DNA of 33,640 bases, from positions 1 to 33,640 of the forward strand of contig DAOUYK010000005.1 in the NCBI GenBank assembly GCA_030666145.1, in the 5' to 3' direction. Source of the DNA: Mycolicibacterium sp. Lineage in GTDB: Bacteria; Actinomycetota; Actinomycetes; Mycobacteriales; Mycobacteriaceae. Made by a program: the position numbers and the translations under genes. Shown here in pieces: positions 1 through 11,132 of this stretch; positions within the stretch are counted from its first letter, which is position 1, and the number at the start of each line of letters is the position of its first letter. The notes beneath the pieces are model-generated. The model made no database searches, was not told where the DNA came from, and worked only from the letters and a program-made list of their open reading frames with translations.

Positions 1-1
1 C

Positions 2-289
2 ATGATCGCGGTAGCCCAGCTAGCCACCACTCAGCCACGGTTCGCGGCCGTCCAGAACGAGTTTCGCCGCTTCGGTATCGACATTGTCGCCGCGTCAGTG
101 CGGCGCGCCCAAGAGCATGGCTACGGCACCGAACTGGATCCACAATACACCGCTGCGGCGATCGCACTGCTCTTTGAGAACTTCACCACTGTCTTCGTCG
201 GAACATCGGGCCTGGAACTGGAAATCAACGACGACGACGCGATAACGACGCTGACACGGATCTGGAAGAAGACGCTCTATGGGTTCTGA
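2..289 (+). CDS. TetR-family transcriptional regulator, C-terminal portion (5' end probably outside window)
   Basis: ORF 95 aa starting at the window edge; helical C-terminal region (..AAAIALLFENFTTVFVGTSGLELEINDDDAITTLTRIWKKTLYGF) resembles TetR C-terminal ligand domains; no HTH present, so probably partial. Confidence 0.6.
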   Translation: MIAVAQLATTQPRFAAVQNEFRRFGIDIVAASVRRAQEHGYGTELDPQYTAAAIALLFENFTTVFVGTSGLELEINDDDAITTLTRIWKKTLYGF

Positions 290-544
290 CACCAATATGA
301 AAGGGATCACTGCCGAATTCAGCCTTCCCGAGCGCCTTACTGGGCAGCGCGCCGGGATAGACGTGCTCATCGAGGTCGAAATCAAGCCGCTCGAGCGTGC
401 TCGGCGCGATGGCAGGAACGCCGGCCGCCATCTGTGCCGGCTGCGGCTCACCAATCTCCCACGGCGGGGCTGACGGTGACCGGCGGTGCCGACAATGCGG
501 GCTCACCTGTGACAGCGGAATGACGCCGGGCTACCATCGCGCTC

Positions 545-976
545 ATGGCTGTGCCTTCCCCGATGCCTTCGCCGATGTCATCGCGCACTTCCGCCGAACT
601 GCGGATCCTGGTCTACAGCGACAACCCGCGGACTAGGGAGCAGGTCCAGCTCGCATTGGGCAAGCGGGTGCATCCCGAGCTCCCGGAGCTGACCTACGTC
701 GAGGTCGCGACCGGCGCCATGGTGGTCAGGCAGATGGATGCCGGCGGCTTCGATCTGGCGATCCTCGACGGTGAGGCGGCCCCGGTCGGTGGAATGGGGA
801 TCGCCAAACAGCTCAAAGACGAGGTCGAGGACTGCCCGCCGGTGCTGGTCCTGACAGGGCGCCCCGATGACGCGTGGCTGGCCAGATGGTCCCGTGCGGA
901 AGCCGCTGTTCCTCATCCGATCGACCCGATCCGGTTGGGCGATGCGGTAGCGTCGCTGCTGCGCACCGTTATCTAG
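545..976 (+). CDS. Stand-alone receiver-domain response regulator (Rv3143-like)
   Basis: 143 aa; ELRILVYSDNPRTREQV...FDLAILDGEAAPVGGMGIAKQLKDE...PPVLVLTGRPDDAW...AAVPHPIDP receiver fold; no output domain; lies upstream of nuo as in M. tuberculosis. Confidence 0.85.
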   Translation: MAVPSPMPSPMSSRTSAELRILVYSDNPRTREQVQLALGKRVHPELPELTYVEVATGAMVVRQMDAGGFDLAILDGEAAPVGGMGIAKQLKDEVEDCPPVLVLTGRPDDAWLARWSRAEAAVPHPIDPIRLGDAVASLLRTVI

Positions 977-1000
977 CATGTTGGATCGCGAAATACCTCG

Positions 1001-1080
1001 TCGCACTTAGGTTTTGAGGCACCGCAAGGTGGCGCGATCTTGTCGCACTTACGTTTTGAGGCACCGCAAGGTGGCGCGAT
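1001..1080. repeat. Two tandem copies of a 38-bp sequence (tcgcactta[g/c]gttttgaggcaccgcaaggtggcgcgat), period 42 bp
   Basis: Copies 1001-1038 and 1043-1080, differing at one base, read directly from sequence. Confidence 0.95.
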
Positions 1081-1155
1081 GATGTTCATAGTTATGCTAA
1101 TCAATGAATTTGGCTTGTATCGAAAACGGGCTAGACATCCCAGGACCGTAAGTTG

Positions 1156-2290
1156 TCAAGCTGCTTGGGTGTCGGGGTTGGTTTGGCGGTGGGCCCAGGC
1201 GGTGTGTTCGCTGTAGGCGCTGTGGTGGCGTAGGCAGCCGTGCGGGATGCCGACGAGTCGGCTGCCCAGGGCGCGTAGCGCTTGGTGGTGCAGGTCGCCG
1301 TTGGCGCGGTGCTGGTCGTAGAAGGCGCAGGCGCCGAGGCTGCTCTTGAGGGCGCAGAAGGCCCATTGGTCGATGGCGTCGTAGAGGCGGCGGTTGCGGA
1401 CCTGGCTGGCCAGTACGGCGCGTTTCTTGCCCGACGCGATCGTCAGAGGTGATGTTCCGGCGTAGTTCTTGCGAGACTTGGCGGTGGTGTAGCGGTTCGG
1501 GTCGTCCCCGAACTCACCCAGCACCCCGGCGCCGAGGATGACACCGAGTCGTGGCAGGGAGAGGTAGATGTCGGCGTCCGGGTGTGCCTCAAAATGTGTT
1601 GCCAACTCGATCTCAAGGTCGGCGATCTGATGGTTCAGTTCGGCGATGATGGCGACGCGGCGCGGGTGGTCGCCCCGAACGCGGCGGTGACCGCCGACGG
1701 TGCAGCGAGTTGCTCGGTGCGCAACACCGCCTGAATCTCCAGCGCCCGGGCCTAGAGGTTGCCTTGTCGTCCAGCGGCTTTGAGCGCTGAACGGATCTTG
1801 GACAAGCTCAGCCGTGCGGCCTCGACGGGACTGGGAGCGCGCCCCAGGATCGCTAGGGCATCCCGGTCGGCCAGAGAGTCGAACGCCTCCAGCGCGCCCG
1901 GGTAGTACTCACGTAGTGCCGAGCGCAGCGTGTTGGTGTTTCGGTTTCGGCTCCAGATCAGATTCTGGTGAGCCCGAGCCAACACCTTGATCGCCTCCAC
2001 CTCCGAGGTATCCCCGGGGATGGGGCGGTGGTTGTGCCGGTCGGTGCGCACCAGATCGGCAAGCAGTTTGGCGTCACCGGCATCAGACTTCGCCCTGGAA
2101 ACGTGGTGTCGGTCGCGGTAGCGGGCCACCGCGAGTGGATTGACCGCGAACACCTGATAGCCGACCGCAGCTAGCGCTTCGACCCACAGACCGCGGTCGG
2201 TTTCGATGCCGATCACCACCTGGGCGGGTTCCTCGGCGTGAGCGGCCACCAGTTCGTGGAACCCGCGGATCCCCTGATGGATCAGTGCTC
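1156..2290 (-). pseudogene. IS110-family transposase remnant (N-terminal truncation, in-frame amber, frameshift)
   Basis: Minus-strand pieces 1752..2249 (IGIETDRGLWVEALAAVGYQVFAVNPLAVARYRDRHHVSRAKSDAGDAKLLADLVR..., DEDD-type N-terminal domain) and 1156..1605 (LPRLGVILGAGVLGEFGDDPNRYTTAKSRKNYAGTSPLT..., transposase_20-type C-terminal domain). TAG at 1752-1754 and frame change near 1640-1655; reading upstream of 2249 continues IRGFHELVAAHAEEPAQ then hits a stop before the initial catalytic D motif. Confidence 0.88.
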
Positions 2291-2406
2291 AAAGCACGAC
2301 ACCCCATCAGCGCTACAGGCGACCTCATCAACCGGCCGGGGCACGATCTAGCCCTAGGAATCGACCAACACTCCAGGCTAAAGAAGTGCTCACCGGCCGG
2401 CGGCTC

Positions 2407-2460
2407 ACCGATCAGCGTCCCCCGGACAGACCACTACCTTCCGAAGGCTCGCTGATCGGT
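2407..2460. promoter_or_regulatory. Perfect 11-bp inverted repeat (accgatcagcg ... cgctgatcggt, 32-nt loop) in the nuoA leader
   Basis: Arms 2407-2417 and 2450-2460 are exact reverse complements; located 57 bp upstream of the probable nuoA ATG. Confidence 0.7.
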
Positions 2461-2517
2461 TCCCATTAGGCTATGGGGCAGCTCACAGCGACAGCCCCCA
2501 AGGAGCGCCTGCTCAGC

Positions 2518-2892
2518 ATGAATCTGTACACACCGATACTGGTGCTTGGGGCGATCGCTGCCGTATTTGCGGTCGGTTCAGTCGGGATCGCCCTGCTGAT
2601 CGGGCCGAGGCGCTACAACCGAGCCAAGCTCGAAGCTTACGAGTGCGGGATCGAGCCGCTGAACGCGTCCAACCCCGCCGCGGCCGCCACCGGACAGCGG
2701 TTCCCGGTCAGGTACTACCTGACCGCGATGCTGTTCATCGTGTTCGACATCGAGATTGTCTTCCTCTACCCGTGGGCGGTGGCATTCGACAGTCTGGGCG
2801 CCTTCGGAGTCGTCGCGGTAGCCCTCTTCTTGTTTAACGTCACGGTGGCCTATGCGTACGAATGGCGGCGGGGAGGCCTGGTGTGGGATTAG
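2518..2892 (+). CDS. nuoA: NADH-quinone oxidoreductase subunit A
   Basis: [20 protein letters not shown]...AYECGIEP...[23 protein letters not shown]; start at 2518 preferred over 2473 (AAGGAG upstream; matches mycobacterial NuoA N-terminus). Confidence 0.97.
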   Translation: MNLYTPILVLGAIAAVFAVGSVGIALLIGPRRYNRAKLEAYECGIEPLNASNPAAAATGQRFPVRYYLTAMLFIVFDIEIVFLYPWAVAFDSLGAFGVVAVALFLFNVTVAYAYEWRRGGLVWD

Positions 2893-3437
2893 AGGAGCGG
2901 CTACCGGGGGGCATCCTGCTGTCCACCGTTGAGAAGGTTGCGGGCTATGCCCGTAAGGGGTCGCTGTGGCCGGCGACATTCGGGCTCGCATGCTGCGCGA
3001 TCGAGATGATGGCCACCGCCGGTCCTCGATTCGACATCTCCCGCTTTGGCATGGAGCGCTTCTCGGCGACGCCGCGCCAGGCGGATCTCATGATCGTCGC
3101 GGGCCGGGTCAGCCAGAAGATGGCGCCGGTGCTGCGCCAGGTCTACGACCAGATGGCCGAACCAAAATGGGTTCTGGCGATGGGTGTCTGCGCATCCTCC
3201 GGCGGGATGTTCAACAACTACGCGGTCGTGCAGGGGGTCGACCACGTCGTTCCGGTCGACATCTACCTACCCGGGTGTCCGCCGCGCCCGGAAATGCTCT
3301 TGCATGCAATCCTCAAACTGCACGACAAGATTCAGCAGATGCCGCTCGGCGTGAACCGTGAGGAGGCCGTCCGGGAGGCCGAACGGGCCGCGCTGGCAGT
3401 GCCACCGACCATCGAGTTGAAGGGTCTGCTGCGGTGA
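2883..3437 (+). CDS. nuoB: NADH-quinone oxidoreductase subunit B
   Basis: GTG start ([43 protein letters not shown]); CC and C...GCPPRPE cluster N2 motifs. Confidence 0.97.
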   Translation: MGLEERLPGGILLSTVEKVAGYARKGSLWPATFGLACCAIEMMATAGPRFDISRFGMERFSATPRQADLMIVAGRVSQKMAPVLRQVYDQMAEPKWVLAMGVCASSGGMFNNYAVVQGVDHVVPVDIYLPGCPPRPEMLLHAILKLHDKIQQMPLGVNREEAVREAERAALAVPPTIELKGLLR

Positions 3438-4123
3438 CAGATCCAACAGACGGCCACGGCGAGGAGTCGCCCGAGGTTATCGCTGTGCGCAGAGGCATGT
3501 TCGGCGCCGAGGGCAGCGGTGACACCTCAGGTTACGGCCGCCTCGTGCGCGCGGTCGAGCTGCCCGGCAGCTCGCCACGACCCTACGGTGGCTACTTCGA
3601 CGATGTCGTCGACACATTGGCCGCCGCCCTCGGCGAAGAGAGGTTCGCCGCAGCAATGGAGCGTGTCGTGGTGCACCGCGACCAACTCACCATCGAGGTC
3701 CATCGCGAGCAGCTGCCTGCCGTGGCGCAGGCATTGCGTAATGACCCGGGCCTGCGTTTCGAGTTGTGTCTCGGCGTCAGCGGCGTGCACTACCCCGGAG
3801 ACACCGACCGTGAGCTGCATGCTGTGTATCCGCTGATGTCGATCACGCACAACCGCCGCATCTGCATCGAAGTCGCCGCACCCGATGCCGACCCCCACAT
3901 CCCATCATTGTTCCGGGTGTATCCGACCACCGATTGGCACGAACGCGAGACGTATGATTTCTTCGGCATCGTCTTCGACGGACACCCGTCCCTGACGCGC
4001 ATCGAGATGCCTGACGACTGGGTGGGTCACCCCCAGCGCAAGGACTACCCGCTCGGCGGGATTCCGGTCGAATACCACGGTGCCGAGATACCCCCGCCCG
4101 ACGAGCGGCGGGCATACAACTAA
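3434..4123 (+). CDS. nuoC: NADH-quinone oxidoreductase subunit C
   Basis: [12 protein letters not shown]..., [47 protein letters not shown]. Confidence 0.97.
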   Translation: MTDPTDGHGEESPEVIAVRRGMFGAEGSGDTSGYGRLVRAVELPGSSPRPYGGYFDDVVDTLAAALGEERFAAAMERVVVHRDQLTIEVHREQLPAVAQALRNDPGLRFELCLGVSGVHYPGDTDRELHAVYPLMSITHNRRICIEVAAPDADPHIPSLFRVYPTTDWHERETYDFFGIVFDGHPSLTRIEMPDDWVGHPQRKDYPLGGIPVEYHGAEIPPPDERRAYN

Positions 4124-5451
4124 TGACCACATCGCAACGCCCGCCAGAGCGGGTGGTCGTCGTCGGCGGCCAGGATTGGGACGAGGTCGTCACTGCGGCA
4201 CGACAGAACGCCGGCGAACACGCCGGAGAACGCATCGTGGTCAACATGGGGCCCCAGCACCCGTCGACACACGGCGTGTTGCGTCTCATCCTCGAGATCG
4301 AGGGTGAGACCATAGTCGAAGCACGTTGCGGGATAGGCTATCTGCACACCGGCATCGAGAAGAACCTGGAGTTCCGCAACTGGACCCAGGGTGTCACGTT
4401 CGTGACCCGAATGGATTACCTGTCGCCGTTTTTCAACGAAACGGCCTACTGCCTCGCCGTGGAGAAACTGCTCGGTGTCACCGATGCGATCCCTGAGCGG
4501 GCGTCGGCGATCCGGGTGATGCTGATGGAACTAAACCGCATCTCGAGCCACCTCGTCGCGCTGGCGACCGGCGGTATGGAGCTTGGTGCAATGACGGCCA
4601 TGTTCCTCGGTTTCCGCGAGCGAGAGCTGATTCTCTCGGTCTTCGAATCCATCACCGGACTGCGGATGAACCATGCCTACATCCGGCCCGGGGGTGTCGC
4701 CGTAGACCTGCCCGATGATGGCATCGACCAGGTCCGGAATCTGCTGGATCTGCTGCCCAAGCGGTTGTGCGACCTGGAAGATCTACTCAACGAGAATTAC
4801 ATCTGGAAAGCGCGCACGGTCGGCATCGGCTATCTGGACCTGACGGGGTGCATGGCACTCGGTATCACAGGCCCGGTGTTGCGCTCGACGGGTCTGCCAC
4901 ATGATCTACGCAAGGCTCAGCCGTACTGCGGTTACGAGACATACGATTTCGACGTCATCACCGATGACCGGTGCGACTCCTACGGCCGCTATTTGATCCG
5001 GGTTAAGGAGATGCGCGAGTCCCTCAAGATTGTCGAGCAGTGCCTGGAAAAACTGGGAAGCCTGGCAAACCAGCCAGTGATGATCGAGGACAAGAAGCTG
5101 GCGTGGCCCGCCGATCTGAAGCTCGGCCCCGACGGGCTGGGCAACTCGCCGGAGCACATCGCGAGGATCATGGGTCAGTCGATGGAAGGCCTGATCCATC
5201 ACTTCAAGTTGGTGACCGAGGGCATCCGGGTCCCCGCCGGCCAGGTCTACGTCGCGGTCGAATCCCCACGTGGGGAACTTGGCGTGCACATGGTGTCTGA
5301 CGGCGGCACGCGTCCCTACCGGGTGCACTATCGGGACCCGTCGTTCACCAATCTGCAAGCGGTCGCTGCGATGTGCGAGGGCGGCATGGTCGCCGACGCG
5401 ATCGCCGCGGTAGCCTCGATCGACCCGGTGATGGGTGGGGTGGACCGGTGA
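4123..5451 (+). CDS. nuoD: NADH-quinone oxidoreductase subunit D
   Basis: [24 protein letters not shown]..., [11 protein letters not shown], 49-kDa subunit family. Confidence 0.98.
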   Translation: MTTSQRPPERVVVVGGQDWDEVVTAARQNAGEHAGERIVVNMGPQHPSTHGVLRLILEIEGETIVEARCGIGYLHTGIEKNLEFRNWTQGVTFVTRMDYLSPFFNETAYCLAVEKLLGVTDAIPERASAIRVMLMELNRISSHLVALATGGMELGAMTAMFLGFRERELILSVFESITGLRMNHAYIRPGGVAVDLPDDGIDQVRNLLDLLPKRLCDLEDLLNENYIWKARTVGIGYLDLTGCMALGITGPVLRSTGLPHDLRKAQPYCGYETYDFDVITDDRCDSYGRYLIRVKEMRESLKIVEQCLEKLGSLANQPVMIEDKKLAWPADLKLGPDGLGNSPEHIARIMGQSMEGLIHHFKLVTEGIRVPAGQVYVAVESPRGELGVHMVSDGGTRPYRVHYRDPSFTNLQAVAAMCEGGMVADAIAAVASIDPVMGGVDR

Positions 5452-6197
5452 GCATCTTCATCGAACTTGGTCAGCGTCCCGACGAACCCGGTCCACCAAT
5501 CCATGGGCGGGCGGACTACCCCACCGACGTGGAGTCTCGACTTGCCGCCGACGCCGCGGTGATCATCGCGCGTTACCCGCAGTCGCGTTCGGCCCTACTG
5601 CCCCTGCTGCACCTCGTGCAATCAGAGGACAGCTTTCTGACTCCAGCCGGAATCGCCTTCTGCGCCAAGCAATTGGACCTCACCCACGCCGAAGTCACCG
5701 CAGTTGCGACTTTCTACTCGATGTACCGTCGCACGCCGACAGGTGAATATCTGGTCGGAGTGTGCACGAACACACTGTGCGCCATCATGGGCGGTGATGC
5801 CATTCTCGAGGCCCTGCAGGACCATCTGGGTGTCGATGCCGGGCAGACCACTGCCGACGGCAGGATCACGCTGGAACACATCGAATGCAACGCCGCGTGC
5901 GACTACGCCCCGGTCGTGATGGTCAACTGGGAGTTCTTCGATGACCAGACACCCACCTCGGCCCGAGATCTCGTCGACGCGTTGAATACCGGCCAAGTGC
6001 CGATACCCTCTCGCAGCGCTTCGCTATGTACGTTCCGGGAGACCGCCAGAACCCTTGCCGGCCTGCCACACCCCGATGAGACAGGCCCGGAGGCGCCCAC
6101 CGGCGCGGCAACCCTGGCCGGTCTACGAGTCGCCCACGAGCACGATATGGCCGCCCCGGCACCCGCCACCGACTTGAACGCGACGGATCCGGAATGA
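5448..6197 (+). CDS. nuoE: NADH-quinone oxidoreductase subunit E
   Basis: GTG start at 5448 overlapping nuoD stop; [11 protein letters not shown]...[14 protein letters not shown] 2Fe-2S thioredoxin-like fold. Confidence 0.96.
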   Translation: MSIFIELGQRPDEPGPPIHGRADYPTDVESRLAADAAVIIARYPQSRSALLPLLHLVQSEDSFLTPAGIAFCAKQLDLTHAEVTAVATFYSMYRRTPTGEYLVGVCTNTLCAIMGGDAILEALQDHLGVDAGQTTADGRITLEHIECNAACDYAPVVMVNWEFFDDQTPTSARDLVDALNTGQVPIPSRSASLCTFRETARTLAGLPHPDETGPEAPTGAATLAGLRVAHEHDMAAPAPATDLNATDPE

Positions 6198-7510
6198 CCC
6201 CACTGACTCCCGTACTGAGCCGGTTCTGGGACGAGTCCGAACCTTGGTCGTTGGACACCTATTGCAGGCACGGCGGTTACCAAGCGCTGCAGCGGGCGCT
6301 GGCGATGAGTCCCGAAGACGTCATCGCGACCGTCAAAGACTCCGGGCTGCGCGGCCGCGGCGGTGCAGGCTTCCCGACGGGAACCAAGTGGTCATTCATT
6401 CCGCAGGGCGCCGAGGGAGCGGGCGCCAAGCCGCACTACCTTGTTATCAACGCTGACGAGTCAGAACCCGGTACCTGCAAAGACATTCCGTTGATGTTGA
6501 CCACCCCGCATTTTCTGATCGAGGGCGCGATCATCGCCGCCTATGCGATCCGTGCACACCGGGCGTTCATCTACTTGCGGGGCGAGGTCCTACCGGTTCT
6601 GCGGCGCCTGCAGGCCGCTGTCGCCGAAGCCCAGGCTGCCGGACATCTGGGAGCCGACATCCATGGCTCCGGATTCAATCTGGAGCTCATCGTGCACGCC
6701 GGTGCGGGTGCCTACATCTGCGGCGAGGAGACTGCGCTGCTCGACTCGCTGGAAGGCCGGCGAGGTCAACCCAGGCTACGTCCCCCGTTTCCGGCGGTGG
6801 CAGGTCTGTATGCGTGCCCGACGGTGGTCAACAACGTGGAGTCGATCGCCAGCGTGCCGCCCATCCTGCTCAACGGTGTCGACTGGTTCCGTTCGATGGG
6901 CTCGCAGAAGTCACCGGGCTTCACGCTGTATTCGCTGTCGGGGCATGTCACAACCCCCGGTCAGTACGAGGCGCCGCTGGGTATCACGCTGCGTGAACTG
7001 CTCGAGTATGCAGGCGGCGTGCGCGCCGGGCACTCGCTGAAGTTTTGGACCCCGGGCGGATCATCGACGCCGCTGCTGACAGCCGAACACCTCGATGTGC
7101 CACTGGATTATGAGGGCGTGGCTGATGCCGGTTCAATGCTGGGAACCAAGGCGCTGCAGATCTTCGACGAGACCACCTGCGTGGTGCGGGCGGTGCGGCG
7201 CTGGACACAGTTCTACGCCCATGAGTCGTGCGGGACGTGCACACCGTGCCGCGAGGGCACCTATTGGCTGGCGCAGATATATGAGCGGCTGGAAGACGGG
7301 ACCGGCACTGGAACCGATATCGAGAAGCTGCTCGATATCTCCGACAGCATCTTCGGCAAGTCGTTCTGCGCTCTCGGTGATGGGGCTGCGAGCCCGATCA
7401 TTTCTTCCATCAAGTACTTCCGTGACGAATACGTTGCACACCTGGACCGAGGATGCCCGTTCGATCCGTATGCGTCCATGCTCGCCGCACCGGAGAGGGT
7501 GAGCGCATGA
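6194..7510 (+). CDS. nuoF: NADH-quinone oxidoreductase subunit F
   Basis: [48 protein letters not shown]. Confidence 0.98.
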   Translation: MTPLTPVLSRFWDESEPWSLDTYCRHGGYQALQRALAMSPEDVIATVKDSGLRGRGGAGFPTGTKWSFIPQGAEGAGAKPHYLVINADESEPGTCKDIPLMLTTPHFLIEGAIIAAYAIRAHRAFIYLRGEVLPVLRRLQAAVAEAQAAGHLGADIHGSGFNLELIVHAGAGAYICGEETALLDSLEGRRGQPRLRPPFPAVAGLYACPTVVNNVESIASVPPILLNGVDWFRSMGSQKSPGFTLYSLSGHVTTPGQYEAPLGITLRELLEYAGGVRAGHSLKFWTPGGSSTPLLTAEHLDVPLDYEGVADAGSMLGTKALQIFDETTCVVRAVRRWTQFYAHESCGTCTPCREGTYWLAQIYERLEDGTGTGTDIEKLLDISDSIFGKSFCALGDGAASPIISSIKYFRDEYVAHLDRGCPFDPYASMLAAPERVSA

Positions 7511-9903
7511 CACTCGCCGAGCACAGCCACGATGCATCGCCTGTCGAGATGGTGACGCTGACGATCGACGGGACGGAGGTCAGTGTTCCCCTGGGCACCT
7601 TGGTGATCCGCGCCGCCGAGCTGATGGGCGTGCAGATCCCGCGCTTTTGCGATCACCCGCTGCTGGACCCCGTTGGCGCGTGTAGACAATGCCTGGTCGA
7701 GGTCGAGGGACAGCGCAAGCCGATGGCGTCCTGCACAATCGCCTGCACCCCGGGCATGGTGGTGCGCACCCAGCTAAGTTCCGAGGCCGCCGACAAGGCG
7801 CAGCAGAGCGTGATGGAGTTGCTGCTGATCAACCATCCGCTGGACTGCCCGGTCTGCGACAAGGGTGGTGAATGCCCGCTGCAGAATCAGGCGATTTCCA
7901 ATGGGCGCCCGGAGACTCGCTTTGAGGATGTGAAGCGAACCTTTCCCAAACCTATCAACGTCTCGTCCCAAGTTCTGTTGGACCGTGAACGCTGCGTCCT
8001 GTGTGCGCGCTGCACCCGGTTCTCTGATCAGATCGCCGGTGATCCGTTCATCGAGTTGTTGGAACGCGGTGCGCACCAACAGGTCGGTATCGCCCCGGGC
8101 GAGCCGTTCCAGTCGTATTTCTCCGGGAACACCGTGCAGATCTGCCCCGTGGGGGCGCTGACCGGAGCGGCATACCGGTTCCGGGCGCGGCCGTTCGACT
8201 TGGTGTCGAGCCCCAGTGTCTGCGAACACTGCTCATCGGGCTGCGCCCAGCGCACCGATCATCGACGCGGGAAGGTGTTGCGCCGCTTGGCCGGCGACGA
8301 TCCTGAAGTCAACGAGGAGTGGAACTGCGACAAGGGCCGGTGGGCCTTCGCCTACACGACCGTCGGTGACCGAATCACCACGCCACTGGTCCGCGACCCC
8401 GAATCTGCGGACGGCTCGATGCGCACGGCGTCGTGGTCGGAGGCCCTTGGGGTGGCCGCGGCCGGACTGGCGGTGGCCAACGGCAATGCCGGAGTTCTCG
8501 TCGGCGGCCGGTCGACAGCCGAGGACGCCTACGCATACGCCAAGTTCGCGCGAATCGTGCTGGGAACCAACGACATCGACTTTCGTTCCCGCCAGGGCAG
8601 TGCTGAAGAGGCCAGCTTTCTAGCCGCTCATATTGCGGGTCGGCCGATGGCGGTCACCTACTCGGACCTCGAGCAGGCACCCGCCGTGTTGTTGGCCGGG
8701 CTGGAGCCTGAGGAGGAAGTACCGATCGTCTTCCTGCGGCTCCGCAAGGCGGTGCGCAACCACGGTCTGCAGGTGTTGTCCATCGCGCCGTTCGCGACCC
8801 GCAGCCTGACCAAGCTATCGGGCAGGCTGATCAGAACTGGACCTGGTTGCGAGGCAACCGCATTGGACGACCTGGCCGGCGACGAACTGCTGAGCCTGCC
8901 CGGTTCACTGATCCTCGTCGGTGAGCGGCTGGCGGCGTCGCCGGGAGCGCTCTCGGCCGCGGGGCGCTTAGCATCGGCCACCGGAGCCCGGCTGGCGTGG
9001 GTTCCGCGCCGTGCTGGGGAACGCGGAGCGTTGGAGGCCGGGGCGATTGCGAATCTGTTGCCCGGCGGGCGTCCAGCGACCGATGAGACCGCCCGAGGAC
9101 AGATAGCGGCCGCGTGGAACGTCGACGGCCTGCCCGTCGGCGCAGGTCGTGACACGGCAGCGATTCTGCAGGCGGCCCGTCTGGGTGAGCTGGGCGCCCT
9201 GCTGGTCGGTGGCGTCGAGCTCGACGACCTACCTGACCCCGATGCGGTGGTCGCCGCCATCGACGCGGCACCGTTCGTCGTGAGCCTCGAACAGCGCGAA
9301 AGTGCAGTCACCGCGCGGGCCGACGTGGTGTTCCCGATCGCGCCCGTGGCAGAGAAGGCGGGCTCATTCGTCAATTGGGAGGGACGGACCCGGCCCTTCG
9401 AAGCCTCGCTGCACACCAACGCGATTCCCGATCTTCGGGTGCTGAACTTTCTGGCCGACGAACTCGGCGTCGACCTTGGCTTGGCTACGGCTGACCGCGC
9501 GGCCAACGAGCGGGCCGAACTTGGCCTGTGGGACGGGCAACGTCCTGAGCCGCCGCGGACTGAGCCGTCGCCACCGCGGCCGGCCAACGGCCAAGCGGTG
9601 CTGACAAGTTGGCGGATGCTGCTCGACGACGGACGGTGCCAGGACGGCGAGCCGCACCTCGCCGGTACTGCCAGGCACCCGGTTGCGCGGTTGTCGGCAG
9701 CCACCGCTGCCGAGATCGGTGTGGCCGATGGTGAATCTGTCACCATCAGCACGGACCGCGGCATGATCACGCTGCCGGCACAGTTGACTGACATGGATGA
9801 CCGCGTGGTGTGGCTGCCGATGAACTCCCCCGGCAGCGCGGTCTACCGGACACTGGGTGTGACCATCGGTGCCGTGGTGTCGATCCGAGGGGAGCGCGCG
9901 TGA
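7507..9903 (+). CDS. nuoG: NADH-quinone oxidoreductase subunit G
   Basis: ATG at 7507 overlaps nuoF stop; [59 protein letters not shown] Fe-S motifs. Confidence 0.97.
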   Translation: MTLAEHSHDASPVEMVTLTIDGTEVSVPLGTLVIRAAELMGVQIPRFCDHPLLDPVGACRQCLVEVEGQRKPMASCTIACTPGMVVRTQLSSEAADKAQQSVMELLLINHPLDCPVCDKGGECPLQNQAISNGRPETRFEDVKRTFPKPINVSSQVLLDRERCVLCARCTRFSDQIAGDPFIELLERGAHQQVGIAPGEPFQSYFSGNTVQICPVGALTGAAYRFRARPFDLVSSPSVCEHCSSGCAQRTDHRRGKVLRRLAGDDPEVNEEWNCDKGRWAFAYTTVGDRITTPLVRDPESADGSMRTASWSEALGVAAAGLAVANGNAGVLVGGRSTAEDAYAYAKFARIVLGTNDIDFRSRQGSAEEASFLAAHIAGRPMAVTYSDLEQAPAVLLAGLEPEEEVPIVFLRLRKAVRNHGLQVLSIAPFATRSLTKLSGRLIRTGPGCEATALDDLAGDELLSLPGSLILVGERLAASPGALSAAGRLASATGARLAWVPRRAGERGALEAGAIANLLPGGRPATDETARGQIAAAWNVDGLPVGAGRDTAAILQAARLGELGALLVGGVELDDLPDPDAVVAAIDAAPFVVSLEQRESAVTARADVVFPIAPVAEKAGSFVNWEGRTRPFEASLHTNAIPDLRVLNFLADELGVDLGLATADRAANERAELGLWDGQRPEPPRTEPSPPRPANGQAVLTSWRMLLDDGRCQDGEPHLAGTARHPVARLSAATAAEIGVADGESVTISTDRGMITLPAQLTDMDDRVVWLPMNSPGSAVYRTLGVTIGAVVSIRGERA

Positions 9904-11132
9904 CCCATCCCGATCCCACACTCTTCGGCCACGATCCATGGTGGCTGATGCTGGCCAAGGCACTCGGCGTGTTCGTATTTCTGCTGCTGACGGTGCTTGC
10001 GGCGATTTTGATCGAGCGGAAAATACTGGGCCGCATGCAGTTACGTCTCGGCCCTAACCGCGTGGGCCCACGTGGACTACTGCAGTCACTTGTCGACGGT
10101 GTCAAACTCGCCCTCAAAGAAGGGTTGATCCCTGCCGGGGTCGATAAACGGATCTACCTCGCCGCACCGGTGATCGCGGTGATCCCGGCATTCATGGCAT
10201 TCGCCGTTATCCCGATGGGCGGTGAGGTGTCAGTCTTCGGCCATCGCACGCCGCTGCAGCTGACAGACTTGCCCGTCGCGGTTCTCTACATCCTCGCGGC
10301 CACCTCGATCGGTGTGTACGGGATCGTTTTGGCCGGCTGGGCGTCGGGATCGGTGTACCCACTATTGGGCGGGCTACGGTCGTCGGCGCAGGTTGTCTCC
10401 TATGAGATCGCGATGGGGTTGTCGTTCGTCGCGGTCTTCATCTACGCGGGAACGATGTCGACATCAGGAATCGTTGCTGCCCAAAACGACACCTGGTTCG
10501 TGTTCCTGCTGCTGCCGGCCTTCCTTGTGTACCTGACCTCGATGATCGGCGAAACTAACCGGGCGCCGTTCGATCTGCCCGAGGCCGAGGGCGAACTGGT
10601 CGGCGGCTTCCACACCGAGTACTCGTCGCTGAAGTTCGCCATGTTCATGCTGGCCGAGTATGTCAATATGACCACGGTGTCGGCGCTGGCCACGACCTTG
10701 TTCCTGGGCGGCTGGCATGCCCCGTGGCCAATCAGCATCATCGATGGCGCCAACACCGGATGGTGGCCACTGCTGTGGTTTACCGCGAAGGTGTGGGTGT
10801 TCTTGTTCGTGTTCATGTGGCTGCGCGCTACCCTGCCCCGAATGCGCTACGACCAGTTCATGGTGTTGGGCTGGAAGGTCCTGATCCCGGTGGCTCTGGG
10901 CTGGGCGATGTTCGTCGCGATCACCCGCACGCTACGCGACTACGGCTACCAAGCCTGGGCCACCGGACTGGTAGGCGCAGGCGTGATCGTCGCCGTCGTG
11001 TCGATTCTCTTGGGGTGGAAGGCGGTTCGCGCCAGAAAGCGTCGCAGAACCCCGACACCACTCGTCCAATCGGTGGACGGCGGTGCATTCCCGGTGCCGC
11101 CCATGCCGGTGAAGGAGCCCGCAGATGCCTAA
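9900..11132 (+). CDS. nuoH: NADH-quinone oxidoreductase subunit H
   Basis: GTG start overlapping nuoG stop; [60 protein letters not shown]. Confidence 0.98.
   Translation: MTHPDPTLFGHDPWWLMLAKALGVFVFLLLTVLAAILIERKILGRMQLRLGPNRVGPRGLLQSLVDGVKLALKEGLIPAGVDKRIYLAAPVIAVIPAFMAFAVIPMGGEVSVFGHRTPLQLTDLPVAVLYILAATSIGVYGIVLAGWASGSVYPLLGGLRSSAQVVSYEIAMGLSFVAVFIYAGTMSTSGIVAAQNDTWFVFLLLPAFLVYLTSMIGETNRAPFDLPEAEGELVGGFHTEYSSLKFAMFMLAEYVNMTTVSALATTLFLGGWHAPWPISIIDGANTGWWPLLWFTAKVWVFLFVFMWLRATLPRMRYDQFMVLGWKVLIPVALGWAMFVAITRTLRDYGYQAWATGLVGAGVIVAVVSILLGWKAVRARKRRRTPTPLVQSVDGGAFPVPPMPVKEPADA

Noticed and set aside
95-506. Overlapping minus-strand ORFs (95..454, 225..506) opposite the TetR fragment
   Set aside because: Arg/Pro/Ser-rich translations typical of antisense frames in high-GC DNA; no recognisable domain, and they overlap better-supported sequence.
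1001-1080. Possible CRISPR array
   Set aside because: Only two copies with a 4-nt separation; no spacer-sized intervals and no cas genes.
2473-2517. Upstream nuoA start (MGQLTATAPKERLLS...)
   Set aside because: ATG at 2518 has an AAGGAG upstream and gives the expected [12 protein letters not shown]-terminus; the extension covers the leader.
8658-9794. 378-aa minus-strand ORF inside nuoG
   Set aside because: Ser/Ala/Arg-rich antisense shadow of nuoG with no domain; long spurious ORFs are expected at this GC content.
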